From Scolanthus callimorphus (taxonomy: Eukaryota; Cnidaria; Anthozoa; Actiniaria; Edwardsiidae): a stretch of DNA of 64,000 bases. Below the pieces are notes generated by a model. It had not been told where the DNA came from. It did no database searches and saw only the letters and a program-made list of their open reading frames with translations. The DNA lies in NCBI GenBank assembly GCA_033964015.1, contig CM066914.1, positions 7,865,831-7,929,830 of the forward strand. Reading direction: 5' to 3'. Shown one piece after another: positions 1 through 11,333 of this stretch. Made by a program: the position numbers and the translations under genes. The number at the start of each line of letters is the position of its first letter. Position 1 is the first letter of the stretch.

Positions 1-475
1 GCAACAAACGCCTGCCGTTTGGCCAAGGAGCCTCGTACATGGAGATCTACACTTTTTTTTCGTTCGAACCCTACTCAAAGATAACAAAACAATGGCTGTT
101 TACTAATTCAGCAAAGAATTAAGGCACACTCAAAAACATCAGTTTTTCCTTTTGCTTAGAGTAAAATTACCCACTCCTATCCTGAAATGGCACAGATCTA
201 AGTTTTCTTGTAGAGCGGTTGTATACCCATAGCCAGTGGTATACCCGGGGAATGAAGTAGGTATGTTGATCTCAGTAAAAGCCAGCGCCCCATTTTCTAC
301 TCTATCGGTATAGCCTTTGTGCTATCGATCTCCTCTCCCCAAACGTTCTGGTCAAGCAGAGGAAAAACAAGCGGAGGTTTGCTCTTCCTTTCCTCTCGAT
401 CGCCAATGAAAAGCCTCTAGAATCAATATCTGATGACGCATAAATGATTTGCATGTTTAACTATAAAACATACAG
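1..475. other. No gene seen; probable intron
   Basis: No start codon followed by a signal peptide and no convincing coding exon was found. The exon at 476 opens in phase 1, so this stretch is most simply the end of an intron of a gene that begins before the window. Confidence 0.4.
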
Positions 476-2337
476 AGGACTCGGCTACCAACAAACAAAA
501 GGACTCGAACACCAAGGGGTGGGACCATCTATACAGACAGTCACGTGACTCAAGCAACCTGAACAACCAGTTTATGAACCACGTGGTGGACTCGTGGCAT
601 CGTGATGAGGAAGAAGGTACTGATGATATCAATGTCCCTGTGCGCTCAGCGAGTGAGAATAGTGGAGAAAATAGCGGCGACGGGGGGAGTGCAACCATAC
701 TAGCGCATGGGTCGGGTGACAAGCCTGATGTACCGTTGGAACAACCAGACTTGCCAAATGACGAAAACTATGTCGTGAAAGAAGAACCTTCTCCAGGACC
801 GAAGAAAGGACTCGAACATTCTAATACTACAATTAATGCGTCACGTGACAATGGAACGAATATTTCACCTGACACCTTTAATGGGACAGCTGCGCTATCA
901 CGTGACCAGTATAACCGCACGACTAATGTAGCACTTGACCGAGCTAATGAGACAGATATTAACGCTCCACAGGGTTCAAATAGCACGTCCAATGGATCAC
1001 GTGACCAGCCTACGGTTTCACGTGATCAGTCCAACATTTACGCGTGGCATGCGCAAAGAAACGATTCCTCAACGTTCAACGCGACAACTAAGTCTAAGGG
1101 AGCTTCAACTAACAGGGATATCATTCGTTTTCTAGAATCTTCACATAGTGTTAATAAGACAGCGCCCGGCCTGCGTGTCGATACAAGTTTGATTCTAAAA
1201 GGTCAACGTTTGGAACCAGCTCGCAACATTTCCAATTATCAAGTTTCTTTCTGGAGAGCTGCGCAGCCTCAAAACGATTTTCTCAGCCGGCGCCAATACA
1301 TTCCGGGTGCAACTTCGAAAGTTTATGCCGGATCTGTCGGCCCAATGAATGGTATTCAAACCGCGCGAAGTTCTATTCAACCCAACATGCAATCCAATGG
1401 AATGGTTAAGTTTGCACGTCCTGGTACAGCTTATTATACATCAAAATCGCAACCCGGAATCAGTCAAAGAAAACATTTTGCGACTTTTGGAGGGGACAGA
1501 AACGGAATGTATAAAAGTCCAGGCTGGTCGAGTTATCAGGCGCAGCCAAGAAATGTAGTTTCTCCGAGTAGCTATCGCCTATCAACTACAGGCTGGCTCC
1601 CAAATAGCTACAGGAACTTACTACGCAGTTATCAGAGCCCATATGCGCGAGATAGAATCCCTTATCAAGCTCAAGCGAAACCTTACGTATCGAATAGTTA
1701 CGGAAATTCACTACGTTACCAGACAACTAATCAGAACCCCGGGAGTAGATTATCCTATCAAACACAGCCAAAACCGTACACTTCTAGTTACGGAACTTCA
1801 TTGCGCAGTTACCAGAATGGTCAGTATACTGGCATTAGAGTTCCTTATCAAGCGCAAGCGAAGCCATACGGCTATGCGCAGAGCAGATCGCCCATGTACG
1901 CACCGATACCAAGCCGTTTTGGGAAACAATCAGCAAGAAAACAGCCTCTATTGAATAGTTTGTCTAGAACAATGATACCTCAGCAGCGGTCTGATGTAAT
2001 GCAACCGAACTTGAATACTATAAATCGAGCGCAGGCTTTGAGTGCCGCCGGAAATGGGCTCGTGCAAGATCAGTTCGAGGACGGAATCCTGGAGGCAAAG
2101 GACATGGACTATCAAAACAATCCAGGCAAACCTAACAGCATTGCTCAGCTACCAAATAACGTCCTTTCTACTAGCAAAGGTATTTATTCACCAGCTGGCC
2201 GGATGGGCTTTACTAACAGTGGAAATGTCAAGCCAGGAGCAGTGGGTTGTCAGGTAACCCAACGGGCAAGTTTTCAAAGAACCAGGCAGTTGGTGTGTAT
2301 AAGGCGGCGATTTACTTGGCTGATCTTCTTAAAAACG
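476..2337 (+). CDS. Internal exon of an extracellular Tyr/Gln-rich protein (partial gene, one frameshift)
   Basis: A long exon, probably entered by an AG acceptor at 474-475 in phase 1 and left by a strong GTAAGT donor at 2338, also phase 1. An ATG at 574 is open but no signal peptide follows it, so it is probably not the start. The first third is acidic and then dense in N-x-S/T sequons (for example NTTINAS, NGTNIS, NETD), as expected of a secreted glycoprotein. The second half is rich in Tyr, Gln and Ser, with repeated blocks such as PYQAQAKPY and SYGTSLRSYQ. Near 2243-2250 the frame must shift by one missing base: downstream the coherent reading is NPTGKFSKNQAVGVYKAAIY up to the donor. I do not recognise a family. 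It may be joined by splicing to the exons at 6795 and 8960, which keep the same phase and strand. Confidence 0.6.
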
Positions 2338-2344
2338 GTAAGTC

Positions 2345-2915
2345 AGACGCATGAGAGACGCACGAGTTTGAATAGACACTTGTGACGCAAAAACAACCAG
2401 AAACGCTAACGACATGCCGCAATACCGCGAGGTGGAAGATAAGCATAATAAAACGATGCGCAAGAACGAAAAGTACAAATTGTAATGTGCTGAAGACGCA
2501 TGATAATTTCCTTAGAGAGACGCACAAAAAAAAGTCTAACGCACAAGACGCATACCAGCTGCACTCAACAAACTGGTGTACAAGACACACGAGACGCGCA
2601 TTAAATAAGTGACACTAAACAACCAATAAAAGCTACTCCAGAGAGACGCATGACAAAAACAACTAACGCGCAAAGACGCATACTACACAACAACAAACTG
2701 GTGTACAAGACGCACGAGACGCGCATTAAATAAGTGACACTAAACAACCAATAACAGCTACTCCAGAGAGACGCATACCACAAATATTACACAAGAAAGA
2801 CGCATCTACTAGACGTGTTACAGAGAAAACAGAAAGTGTCGCAATGAGATCTACAGCCAACAGAACAGAGGACAGACGCATGACAGAAAGTCTTGACAAA
2901 CAAGAGACGCATTTC
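2345..2915. repeat. Degenerate repeat region rich in GAGACGCAT
   Basis: The words GAGACGCAT and CAAGACGCA recur many times at irregular spacing. A longer unit is duplicated in tandem: the stretch from about 2577 to 2658 returns at about 2702 to 2777. It lies in the presumed intron after the Tyr/Gln-rich exon. Confidence 0.7.
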
Positions 2916-3372
2916 ATTTAGTAACAGTGAGGTTCTTAACCATTTGGAAGAGATGCTTGATAGTAACCCAAGAAAGTCGAATCCCTAGTTCATACATATT
3001 GAATAGCAACAGTTCGTTTATAACAGGCGCAAGCGAGATGAACGAGGATATTGGCAGCAAATGTCCATGTATTAGAAAAGCGCTTATACAATAAGAGTAA
3101 GCTTACGCAAATACTGCACATAAAGCGCCAGCTTATACGCAAACTTTTACTGTACTTTGTTTACCAGGCAAGGATAAATATATATTTTGTGCAACTTGAC
3201 AGCCTTTATAATACTATTTACGAACGCGGTAGCCATTTTTTCACTTAGAAGAAACACGTGCATTAGTGGCATGGTATGTGCATGGATTGAAAATATAGTG
3301 CACTTTTTCAATAAAGTTGCAAAGGATTAAATAAATCAAGGTATGACGCATACCTTCGGGTAAAATTGTGAG

Positions 3373-5913
3373 TGATAGTACAGCAGATTGGTGCAGAATT
3401 TAGGTCGAATTGTGCAAATTAATGTTACAAGCATGAAATTTGGCGCAATGACAGAGCTTCATACCCTTAGTAGTCTTGATGCAAAAAAACACGCCCAAAC
3501 GTGCATACTTTCCGTTTTACAGAGGTGGAATTAATTATCTTATATAAAAATTAAAGCCTGACTAAACGTTATCCAAATTCTTCCAAACTTCACATAATGT
3601 TGAGATTGCAAGCCCTTCAAGTTTAGGCAGACAAACCACGCCCAATTGCCGTACTTACAGGTATTACAGTGACGAATGTAAAGGTTTACAAAAATAAATT
3701 AAACATGATGGTTATTATTGAAATCTTTTTGCAACCTATTACAGACAAATTACCTAGCACCTTCGCAGCTAACCACACGCCCAAAATGCCTGTATTTAGC
3801 ACATTCAACGTCTTTTTTGGTTTTTAGCTAAGAAAGAGACAGTTAAGATTTTAATTAGACTTTTCTTGCTTCAACTCTACCACTTCTTTTCGCAAGTACA
3901 CTTTTCTATAGGAAAATGTTCTTTTATATAACGTTCGAACGGTTTTCCACACAATGCAAGCCCTCACCAACTATAACCACCCCACTAGCCCGCCAGCTAG
4001 CGTAGAAGAAAGAGGTTGCCTAAAAAACAAGCGTTGTCATGTACTGCTTTCTAGCAATTCAATGTCCTTTTGGTAAGATGTTGCTTTTGAAGCATGTTTT
4101 GTCTGGCGAGGCGAAGGGAGGCGAGGGGTGAACTGAAATGTACAATCCACTAAATAACTGTATCTCCGTGTATCTAAAAATAATTTCACATTCTTTCTTC
4201 TGAAAGCAAACGTTTCTTGTAGCGAGTGCATCAATATTTATTTCCACCATCCCTATATCCAACTTGGTGACCTAAGTTCCTACAACAAGTCGCGCCTCGC
4301 AGGATGGCTGGAGATGGTTGCCCGTACTGTTCATAGTGAGCCCCTGAAGTCATTGCAGTCGTGATTGACGGAGCCGCCGTTTAATTATGCTAAAAGAAGA
4401 GAACCGTAGGACGTAAAAGCACTACGCATATATCATTTGTTTATTCTTTATGTGCGCCATTACTAGCAAACAACATGAAGAAGATAGAGATTGCCTGGGA
4501 CGTGGCAACAACAGTCTGAAGGTAGGCGCAAGAGATAAACGAGGTCAAGGAATAAGAAGACGAGCAGAAGCTCGAGAGCCATATCCCTAGACTGACCTAT
4601 CTGATCGTTCAAAGGCAAACTGCTCTGTCAGAGCATAAGAAAGACTCGTACCAGTATAAAGACCTAAGGAATAAAGTGCAACGAGAATGCAAATCATCTA
4701 AAGCTAAATATTATACTCGCAAAGTGTCAGCTCTGACGTTACCCATTGGTGCAAAGAGGTCAAGTCCTTGAGTGGCAGCACTGACTCATGTGATTGGTGG
4801 AAACAGATGGTTGACGATGGTGTTCCTTCCATCCAGGAATTATGCGAGAGCTCACTTCAATGTGTTCTTGTATGACCAGACATCAAGCATCATCAGTTCT
4901 ACCAACTGAAATTCGGAGCCAGTCCCCCAAGAGCTCCTAGTCACCCCTGGTGGTGGTGTAGGGCTCACGCTCTGTACATCAAAGTGAAAAAATCCTCTGG
5001 CCCTCGGACCCAGCCCCAAACATCGTATGCAAGGAGTAAGCCTTTGAGTTGCGGGCGGACATGTTTCCCAGAGGACCAAAGATGGATGTGATACCTACTG
5101 GGGAGAAGTCTTCCATAGCCATCAGAGTTGGGATGTCGAAAAAGCCATCATGTAATAAATGCTGAACCAACAATCTGGACCGTACTCCCAGAGATCTCTA
5201 CAACGTGTCAGTGCAATGCGGCTGTCAACCTGATAAGGGGTGTCGAGGGTGCTGTAAATGTATCAAAGCACGTCCTCAATGCACTGTCATGTGCAAGTAC
5301 AGAAGAGGTTACGAACGAGAGTAAGACTAAGTTAATTTTCATTGTTGGTTTAGGACTTCATAATATTTAGACTTTTCAGACAGGCATATAACAAAATATG
5401 GAATTTTTGTTGATGCAGGAGGCCAAGCTAATCGTGGCAGCTCAATCAAATTTAAAATACTTTTGCTTTAAATGTTTTTTTATTTCATAACTTTCAACAC
5501 TGGAAGTACCTGAAATAGGGTGTGGTTTAACTTAGGAATAATGCCGCGTAAAACATCTTATCAATACTTGTAATTTGGAGGAAAAGGAAACTCAAGAAAT
5601 AGATTTTGCCAATTAGTGAAGTGTACATCTCTCAAGGCTGTAAGTAAGCAATATAGGGCGTGACTCAATATGTATAGTAATGCAGGACATCTATTTGTGA
5701 ATAAAGTAACATATTAAGGCTTTTGTGTAAAATTAAGACGTTCTTATTTCTTCAACAAAGATAAATCAACCCATCTTTATGTTATCTGGAAGTATTTACT
5801 TTTGGGCGTGGTTTTATATAGAATTGCTCGGGACATCAAGCTCTACCACTCTGCCAAATTTCATGCTTGTAACATCAATTTGCACAATTTTGCACCAATC
5901 TGCTGTACTATGA
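3373..5913. repeat. Inverted repeat pair about 2.4 kb apart
   Basis: Positions 3373-3444 and 5853-5913 are inverted copies (shared core GTACAGCAGATTGGTGC). Both lie near ACCACGCCCAA-type words, also inverted between the two sides. The pair may be the ends of a decayed transposon, with the LINE relic at 4480-5130 nested inside. Confidence 0.5.
4480..5130 (+). mobile_element. Relic of a LINE ORF2 (linker to start of reverse transcriptase)
   Basis: Short broken frames read like the segment between the endonuclease and reverse transcriptase of non-LTR retrotransposons: YKDLRNKVQRECKSSKAKYY, then CDWWKQMVDDGVPSIQELC, then PNIVCKE followed by AFELRADMF. Stops and frame changes break them throughout, so it is a dead fragment. 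Clade not assignable. Confidence 0.5.
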
Positions 5914-6109
5914 TATCTACTTTGGACGCAAATTGAAATTTCTTCTTTAAAAGTTTTTAATTACATTGTAGCTATAAACGACGTATTACCTATTGACAGG
6001 AACAACAAACAACATTTTCACGACAACACAACAGAAACACCAGAGTACACGTCCAATACACATCACACTAAGTACCATGTGATTACCACGCTTCACTACA
6101 TGTCGACTA

Positions 6110-6282
6110 GAGCAGATTTCGAATGACTGTGAAAAGTGCCGTGACAAAGTCGTTCCGCGCCGCGACCGTGACCGTACCGCGACTACGCGATTTCATTCCA
6201 TTTACAACAGGCCAGGTTCCGTACCGCCACCGCAGTACCGCGCCGTGTCGCGGCACTTTTCACAGTCATACGAAATCTGCTC
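6110..6282. repeat. Long inverted repeat (small foldback/MITE)
   Basis: The ends match as inverted copies for about 32 bp (GAGCAGATTTCG then GACTGTGAAAAGTGCCG), and the inner part is GC-rich and CCGTACCGC-repetitive. The 173-bp whole would fold into one hairpin. It lies about 500 bp upstream of the 6795 exon. Confidence 0.75.
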
Positions 6283-6794
6283 TATCGTACTGCGCTATTC
6301 AGTGGAATGCCTATAGTTTGGTCGATAAGTATTAACGTTTCGTGTCGATAGTTTTGTGTCTCAAAAAACACGTTGTCAAGGCCGGCTCATTATGTTGTCA
6401 AAGAATGTCGCGACTACGTTTCAAAATCACGAGTTTTTTTTTTACTCCAGCACTTGACAACATACTTTGTAGACATTAAAACAATTACTCCCGCATCGAA
6501 AACGTTATGTTTCTATTTTGTTTCGATTATTTCCATGGGACCCACTCGATCCCATAAGCCTCATAATCACGTGAATCTCGGATGCTAAAAATAGCACGCA
6601 CTTGCAGTTTTGACCGTCGGGTGGACATTCCGGATGCAAATACTCCTGGTGTGACGGAAAGGGGAGTCCTTGACGAATGCTGTATAAAACTTTTATAAGA
6701 AGTCACTGGGGGAGGGGGGACCACCACACATCACCACACATCATTATTTGCGGCCAGTTATCACTGACGCTGTTATCTGTTTTTCTTTCATCAG

Positions 6795-7636
6795 AGAGCT
6801 CCCGGCTCGACAGTATCTCCTCATCAGGAGACATGGGTGATTTCCATGACGACATTAGCGCGGGGTCAGACAGAGGCTCCGGGTCTATAGCAGACGACCT
6901 TCTCTTTAGCGACAACGATATCCTACGATCCCATGGTGGCAGCGGTAGTGAGCCAATTTTTAACGATGTTGGCTCGGGTGAGCTCGGCGATAGACGGCCC
7001 TCGATCAAGGGTGAAAGCGAAGCTGATCTTCCAGTCGTTTCAACTGAACAAACACAAAAACTTTTAGGGGATGAAACTCAACAGGGTAGTGGGGAGCTCG
7101 GTCAGATCACTGGCACTCAACAACTTGGTGACCAAACTGCTAGCGCTCAAGAACTTAGTGAGCAGACCGCTAGCACTCAACAGCTGAACAACCAGGCTGC
7201 TATTACTCAGCAATTTAGTGACCAGGCAGCCAATCAGCAGCTTACTAATCCTGACAGCCAACAATTAACCAGTCAACCAGAGAACACTGCTAGCGCACCG
7301 TAACTGCCGATCAAACTGCTAATATGGCCAGCGTACAGCAGCTCAACTACCAGACGACAGCAGACAACAGCGCGCAGCAACTTGTGGCCCCTAGTACGGG
7401 AGATAACAGCATCCAGATGCCAGCACAGAATGATATGAGTGCTGCAACGCTAACGCAAAACTACGCCGCGCAGCCAGCGGAACAGAACTATCAGTCTGCC
7501 CCTTCAACTCAACCAAGCGAGCAAGCTGCCAACTTTGTCATGAATGATCAAGCACTCAATGAACCACAACAACCCTTGTCTTACACCACGACTCAGAATC
7601 AGGACGCCTTCTCAAGCCAACAACAGGCACCACAGG
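6795..7636 (+). CDS. Internal exon: acidic then Gln-rich extracellular segment (one frameshift)
   Basis: The acceptor is a good pyrimidine tract ending TTTCATCAG at 6794, giving phase-1 entry (codon GAG). The exit is CAGG|GTAATG at 7637, also phase 1. The first ~80 residues are Asp/Ser/Gly rich; then come degenerate repeats of the form Q-Q-L-x-x-Q-T-A-S-T, followed by a Gln/Asn/Ala-rich stretch. The frame breaks at about 7300: one missing base (an extra G after CCG would do) restores a continuous reading whose next words, TADQTANMASVQQL, continue the same repeat. This continuity argues that the break is a one-base error or a very recent lesion. No known domain. Probably the exon before the lectin exon at 8960. 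Confidence 0.6.
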
Positions 7637-8663
7637 GTAATGGCATTACATAGTTACTTTGGGTAGTGTTATCAGCTGTGCTTGCTTTGCACTTTGCACA
7701 GCTTGGCGCCGGGGAGGAGTTGATTCAAGGTCTGTATTTTTTGTCGATTCATTTACCATTTAAAATACATTAACTGCTTTCGCGCCACTTGTCTAAATAG
7801 CCCCTTTATTGTTTTAAACAAAATATTTGCCTTTGGGACCTTTCGTATAAAGCAATATTTAGCTGCCGCCTTTCTAGAGACGGTTCGGGCTGAATCTTGC
7901 CTTAATACAAAATTCAAGAAAATTTGGCTCAAAAAATTTACCACCGCCGAGCCGTTCAAGCATGAACCTGATTACCAAAGCAAGTACTTCGGATTGTCTT
8001 GTGACGGGCAGGTTGTGTTAAGTTATTAATGCTTAATCGGGAGCCTGCAAAGTATTACTCCTTTACAAAAGAGTAAAAGTTACAAGAATAATCTGATAAT
8101 AATAAATAGAACGTGGGCCCTTGAAAGGATATCTTAGTTGGCGCGTAGGCGGAAAATGGGAGGGGGAGGGGAGGGGGATTCGCTGAACCGTTGCCAGAAC
8201 AATAAGTGGAGTTTGAAATTGCTCTTCCAGAATGATTACAGCCCACACTCAGGCCTAGTTTACATACGCAGGGCTGCCCCGGCAAACCTGGACGGAATCA
8301 CCATCTCGACTTGTGTTTGTTTTACCTAGATAGAATGGGTTGAACGAGCTGAGTCTCCTTACCTGCGCACGCACATGATTTTCACATTTGGAAAAGAAGT
8401 CGTATAAGCGTTAATAAACGCGTCAGGAACTCAGGAGCCAGTATGAAGCTCGGTTAAAATTTGTTACATGTTACTGCTTGAATTCGATATTAGAAACAGA
8501 ATTACTTTCATATCTTAGGTTAATATTGAAACAATATTGACATGTAATGTATAATTTTATTTAGCGAATTGATTCGAAAACTAAAGCGAATAGATTCAAC
8601 TTCATGATTGAAGATGTTCACCAAAAAATTGATTAAACAGGAATTTGGTGATTTTCGATTATT
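7637..8663. other. Intronic sequence, nothing recognised
   Basis: No open frame with coding character. A simple GGGAGGGGGAGGGG purine tract lies near 8158-8180. Confidence 0.4.
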
Positions 8664-8880
8664 ATAGATCAAATCGGCTAACGGTGTTTACATCTTGTTG
8701 CCACCCAATTCAGATCGTGTGATGATTCCTTTGGGTGGATACTTTTGTTAGTTCTGCACATACACTCGTGTACTCGGTCGAATGAGAAAAACTTGACAAT
8801 TGTAACCACCTAAAGGAAGCATCACATGATGTGAATTGGGTGGCAACAAGATTTAACCACCGTTAGCCGATTTGGTCTAT
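8664..8880. mobile_element. MITE with near-perfect terminal inverted repeats
   Basis: The 217-bp element begins ATAGATCAAATCGGCTAACG and ends with its inverse; inner arms also pair (CACCCAATTCA and GTTGCCACCCAAT on both sides). It ends 79 bp before the lectin exon, inside the preceding intron, so the acceptor region lies directly against the insertion. Confidence 0.8.
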
Positions 8881-8959
8881 TCAAACTATCTCCAGGCAAG
8901 CCAACTATTAAAAATTGAAATTGCAATTCCGGCACGATCCCAGGCCACCTCAATCCCAG

Positions 8960-9319
8960 GATTCAAAAACTCTCTGCCTTTTGCAGAGACCTCATATAAT
9001 GTGGACAGTGGCAACCCAGGCACTTTTAGAAAGATCATCTGTCAGGGTGGCTCGGACACTATTACCTGTCCTTCAAACCAGCGCATCAACATTCTGAACG
9101 CGAATTATGGCGATATGGGACAATCCAGTTGCTATGCCAAGCCCAGCGCGGCAACCGAGAACTCGTGCCAAATCCCTGGAGTGTACGAGTCCGTCAAGTC
9201 AAACTGTGATGATATGGAAGATTGCCAGTTGTCGGCAAATGATCAGCTGTTTGGGGACGAGTGCAAGTCGAATAAGAAGTACCTCGATGTCAGCTACAAC
9301 TGTATGCCTAACGATCAAG
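8960..9319 (+). CDS. Exon encoding a SUEL-type (galactose/rhamnose-binding) lectin domain
   Basis: From about 9034 the exon shows the SUEL/Gal_Lectin (PF02140-type) pattern in order: an opening ICQGG, then INILNANYGDMGQSSCY, a Cys-containing turn CQIPGVYESVKSNC, CQLSANDQLFGDEC, and the closing KYLDVSYNC. The usual conserved elements (A-x-YG, FGD-x-C, KYL-x-V-x-Y-x-C) are all present, as are the expected cysteines. Family knowledge: these domains bind galactose or rhamnose and occur in egg lectins, latrophilins and cnidarian nematogalectins. The start at 8960 is chosen because the AG at 8958-8959 gives phase 1 like the neighbouring exons; AGs at 8895 or 8943 would give phase 0. The donor GTTAGT follows at 9320 after N-D-Q. 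No Gly-X-Y segment is visible, so it is not a canonical nematogalectin. Confidence 0.8.
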
Positions 9320-11333
9320 GTTAGTTATGAGCGAGATTTACGCTACGGCTAAACTAGGGCACATTTAAACCGGCTTTTAACTAGTGAAGTAAGCGGAGAC
9401 GGAGAAGGACACGGAGACGCGAAGAAGCTTGCGTTCGTGTGAAAATCAAAGAACGGCAGCAGAGAACCATTGCCAGCCAACATCACAGGAAATTTCTGAA
9501 GAAGCCCATCCATGAGATGGCCATCTATGTGAATTCCGAACACTTCCCATGCGTGTGCATTGGGAAATTCAGCTTTTCCCATGGATGGGTTTCTGCAGAA
9601 ATTCCCTGTGAGGGCGGAGAAGGAGATGTAGACGTGAACGGAGGGTTTCCTTTTTCTTACGTCTCCGCTTAGGCTTACGTCGCTACTGTCACGACGATTT
9701 TCACAACGTAAGTTCTTACTCCGTCTCCTTACCCGTTTCGGCTTATTTCACTACTGAAACCCCGGCTTTAGCGTGCAACATTTGGTCTGCAGATTTTCCC
9801 AAGTGGCTAAACTATAGGAATCATCGCGCGCTTGTCTTGGAGACACAAAATGTTTCTTGTCTGACCAAGAAGCAAGTTTTCGGCTACAAAATTTGTCGCG
9901 CGAAAAATGTTTCTCACGTGACGTAGCATGAAGGGAACATGTATCCGGCTACGTTGCGCGCTAAATGTGTTCTAGTTTAGTCAAAGGCTTCAGAAACAGT
10001 CCCGTGCCTAAAATTAGCAGTTTGTCACGTACTTCTCTCCCGTACGCCAACTTGTCTCACGGTAACGAATTCCGCGTTCTGATTGGATCTTAGATCGTGC
10101 GCGTGCGGGCAATATTCTATCTTTGTAATCGTTTACCGTATTTTCTTCAAAATAACTAACAAGAAAAATCAAATTTTAGAGTAGGAAAAAATAAATCCGT
10201 TATTTACCGGCATTAGGACTGTTCGTGTAAATACAAACTGTGACCTCGGCCTGCAAAATATGACCTTGGTTAATTTTCTCCCTATATGGACCTCCAAGCC
10301 GGTTCTAGCACCATAGGTGGTCGCACATCCGGGATATAGCTGGATATGGCAAATTGCGCACACACGTGGCAAATAGCAGCCACATACAGCCACACCCTCT
10401 CTTGCATTTTCAAAATAGCGATGTTATCTATAAAATAGAATTTCTAAATTTCATTCATTTTTTCCAATAGTCATAAATCGGCACCACTTTTATCAAAGAA
10501 TTAAGCCGAAAACGAATGCACGCTCCTCGGATCGAATCATGTCATCCGTGGTCATTCTGTCCAGCAACGGAAAATAGTTAACTGAGATTTCGTTTGGGGT
10601 TGTAATACCTCGCTATTGTCCTCATATTCTCGTAACCCCATCTAAGGCGTTTTGATAACATGCTCGCGGGGACCCTGAGGAATATTCCTCAGTTGCTTAG
10701 TGCGGTTTGCTTTCGTGTTTAAATATTTATAGCTATAGGCTAATGAGCAGGTCGTTAGACAGGGGAGTGAACTCCAGAAGATTGATACGACATAATGCTA
10801 GTGAGAAATGCCAGTGTTTCTGCGACATTATTTATTATTCATTTGTGTATTAAGATTCTTAACGCAAACTCACTTCAAAAAAACGATTCTTCCTTTTTAT
10901 TGTCACTTCTTTCTTTTCATTCATTAAGTAAACAATCAGGCAATTATTAATGTAAACAAATAAAGATGAGCTCGCTTTGGAAAGCTTTATTTTTTATCTA
11001 AGAGGTTTACATAACCATTGAATGGTCCTAAAATGAAAGTAAAATATCTTTACTGGTATACCTTGAGCTTATAAAAGCCGTTTCACGTAAAAATAATTCG
11101 ACAGGCCACACTAACCACACAAACAATTGCAATAGTTTTCGCCCAAGCCTGCTGTTTCCCAGCATGCAGTTGGGTTGTGGATCATTGGGGTGATGTGATG
11201 GGCACAACAACAGGTCAGGGCTAATTTCAAACAGACTCCACCGACAAGCATGGAAAATCCTTTAAAATAGATTTTTTCTGTTGATATTTTTTTTTACAAA
11301 AACTGAGTTTCAACTGAGAGTTCGTTGACCAAA
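9320..11333. other. 3' part of the lectin gene and intergenic DNA
   Basis: The lectin exon splices onward, so at least one more exon is needed. The only candidate I see is 10471-10577: a strong pyrimidine tract ending TTTTTTCCAATAG, phase-1 compatible, open for 35 codons to TAG. It has no recognisable domain and is weak. The rest has no coding signal. Confidence 0.25.
9484..9610. mobile_element. MITE, family with GAACACTTCCCATG core (copy 1)
   Basis: Terminal inverted repeats read CACAGG-AAATTTCTG-AAG and CTGCAGAAATTCCCTGTG. Sister copies lie at 15744-15913, 25602-25749 and 36867-37046; all carry the central CCGAACACTTCCCAT or a close variant. Confidence 0.7.

Noticed and set aside
9000..9319. 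Calling the lectin gene nematogalectin
   Set aside because: The SUEL domain fits, but no Gly-X-Y repeat segment is present in the visible exons.
10471..10577. Final exon of the lectin gene
   Set aside because: Good acceptor and correct phase, but only 35 codons without any conserved feature; kept as a candidate only.
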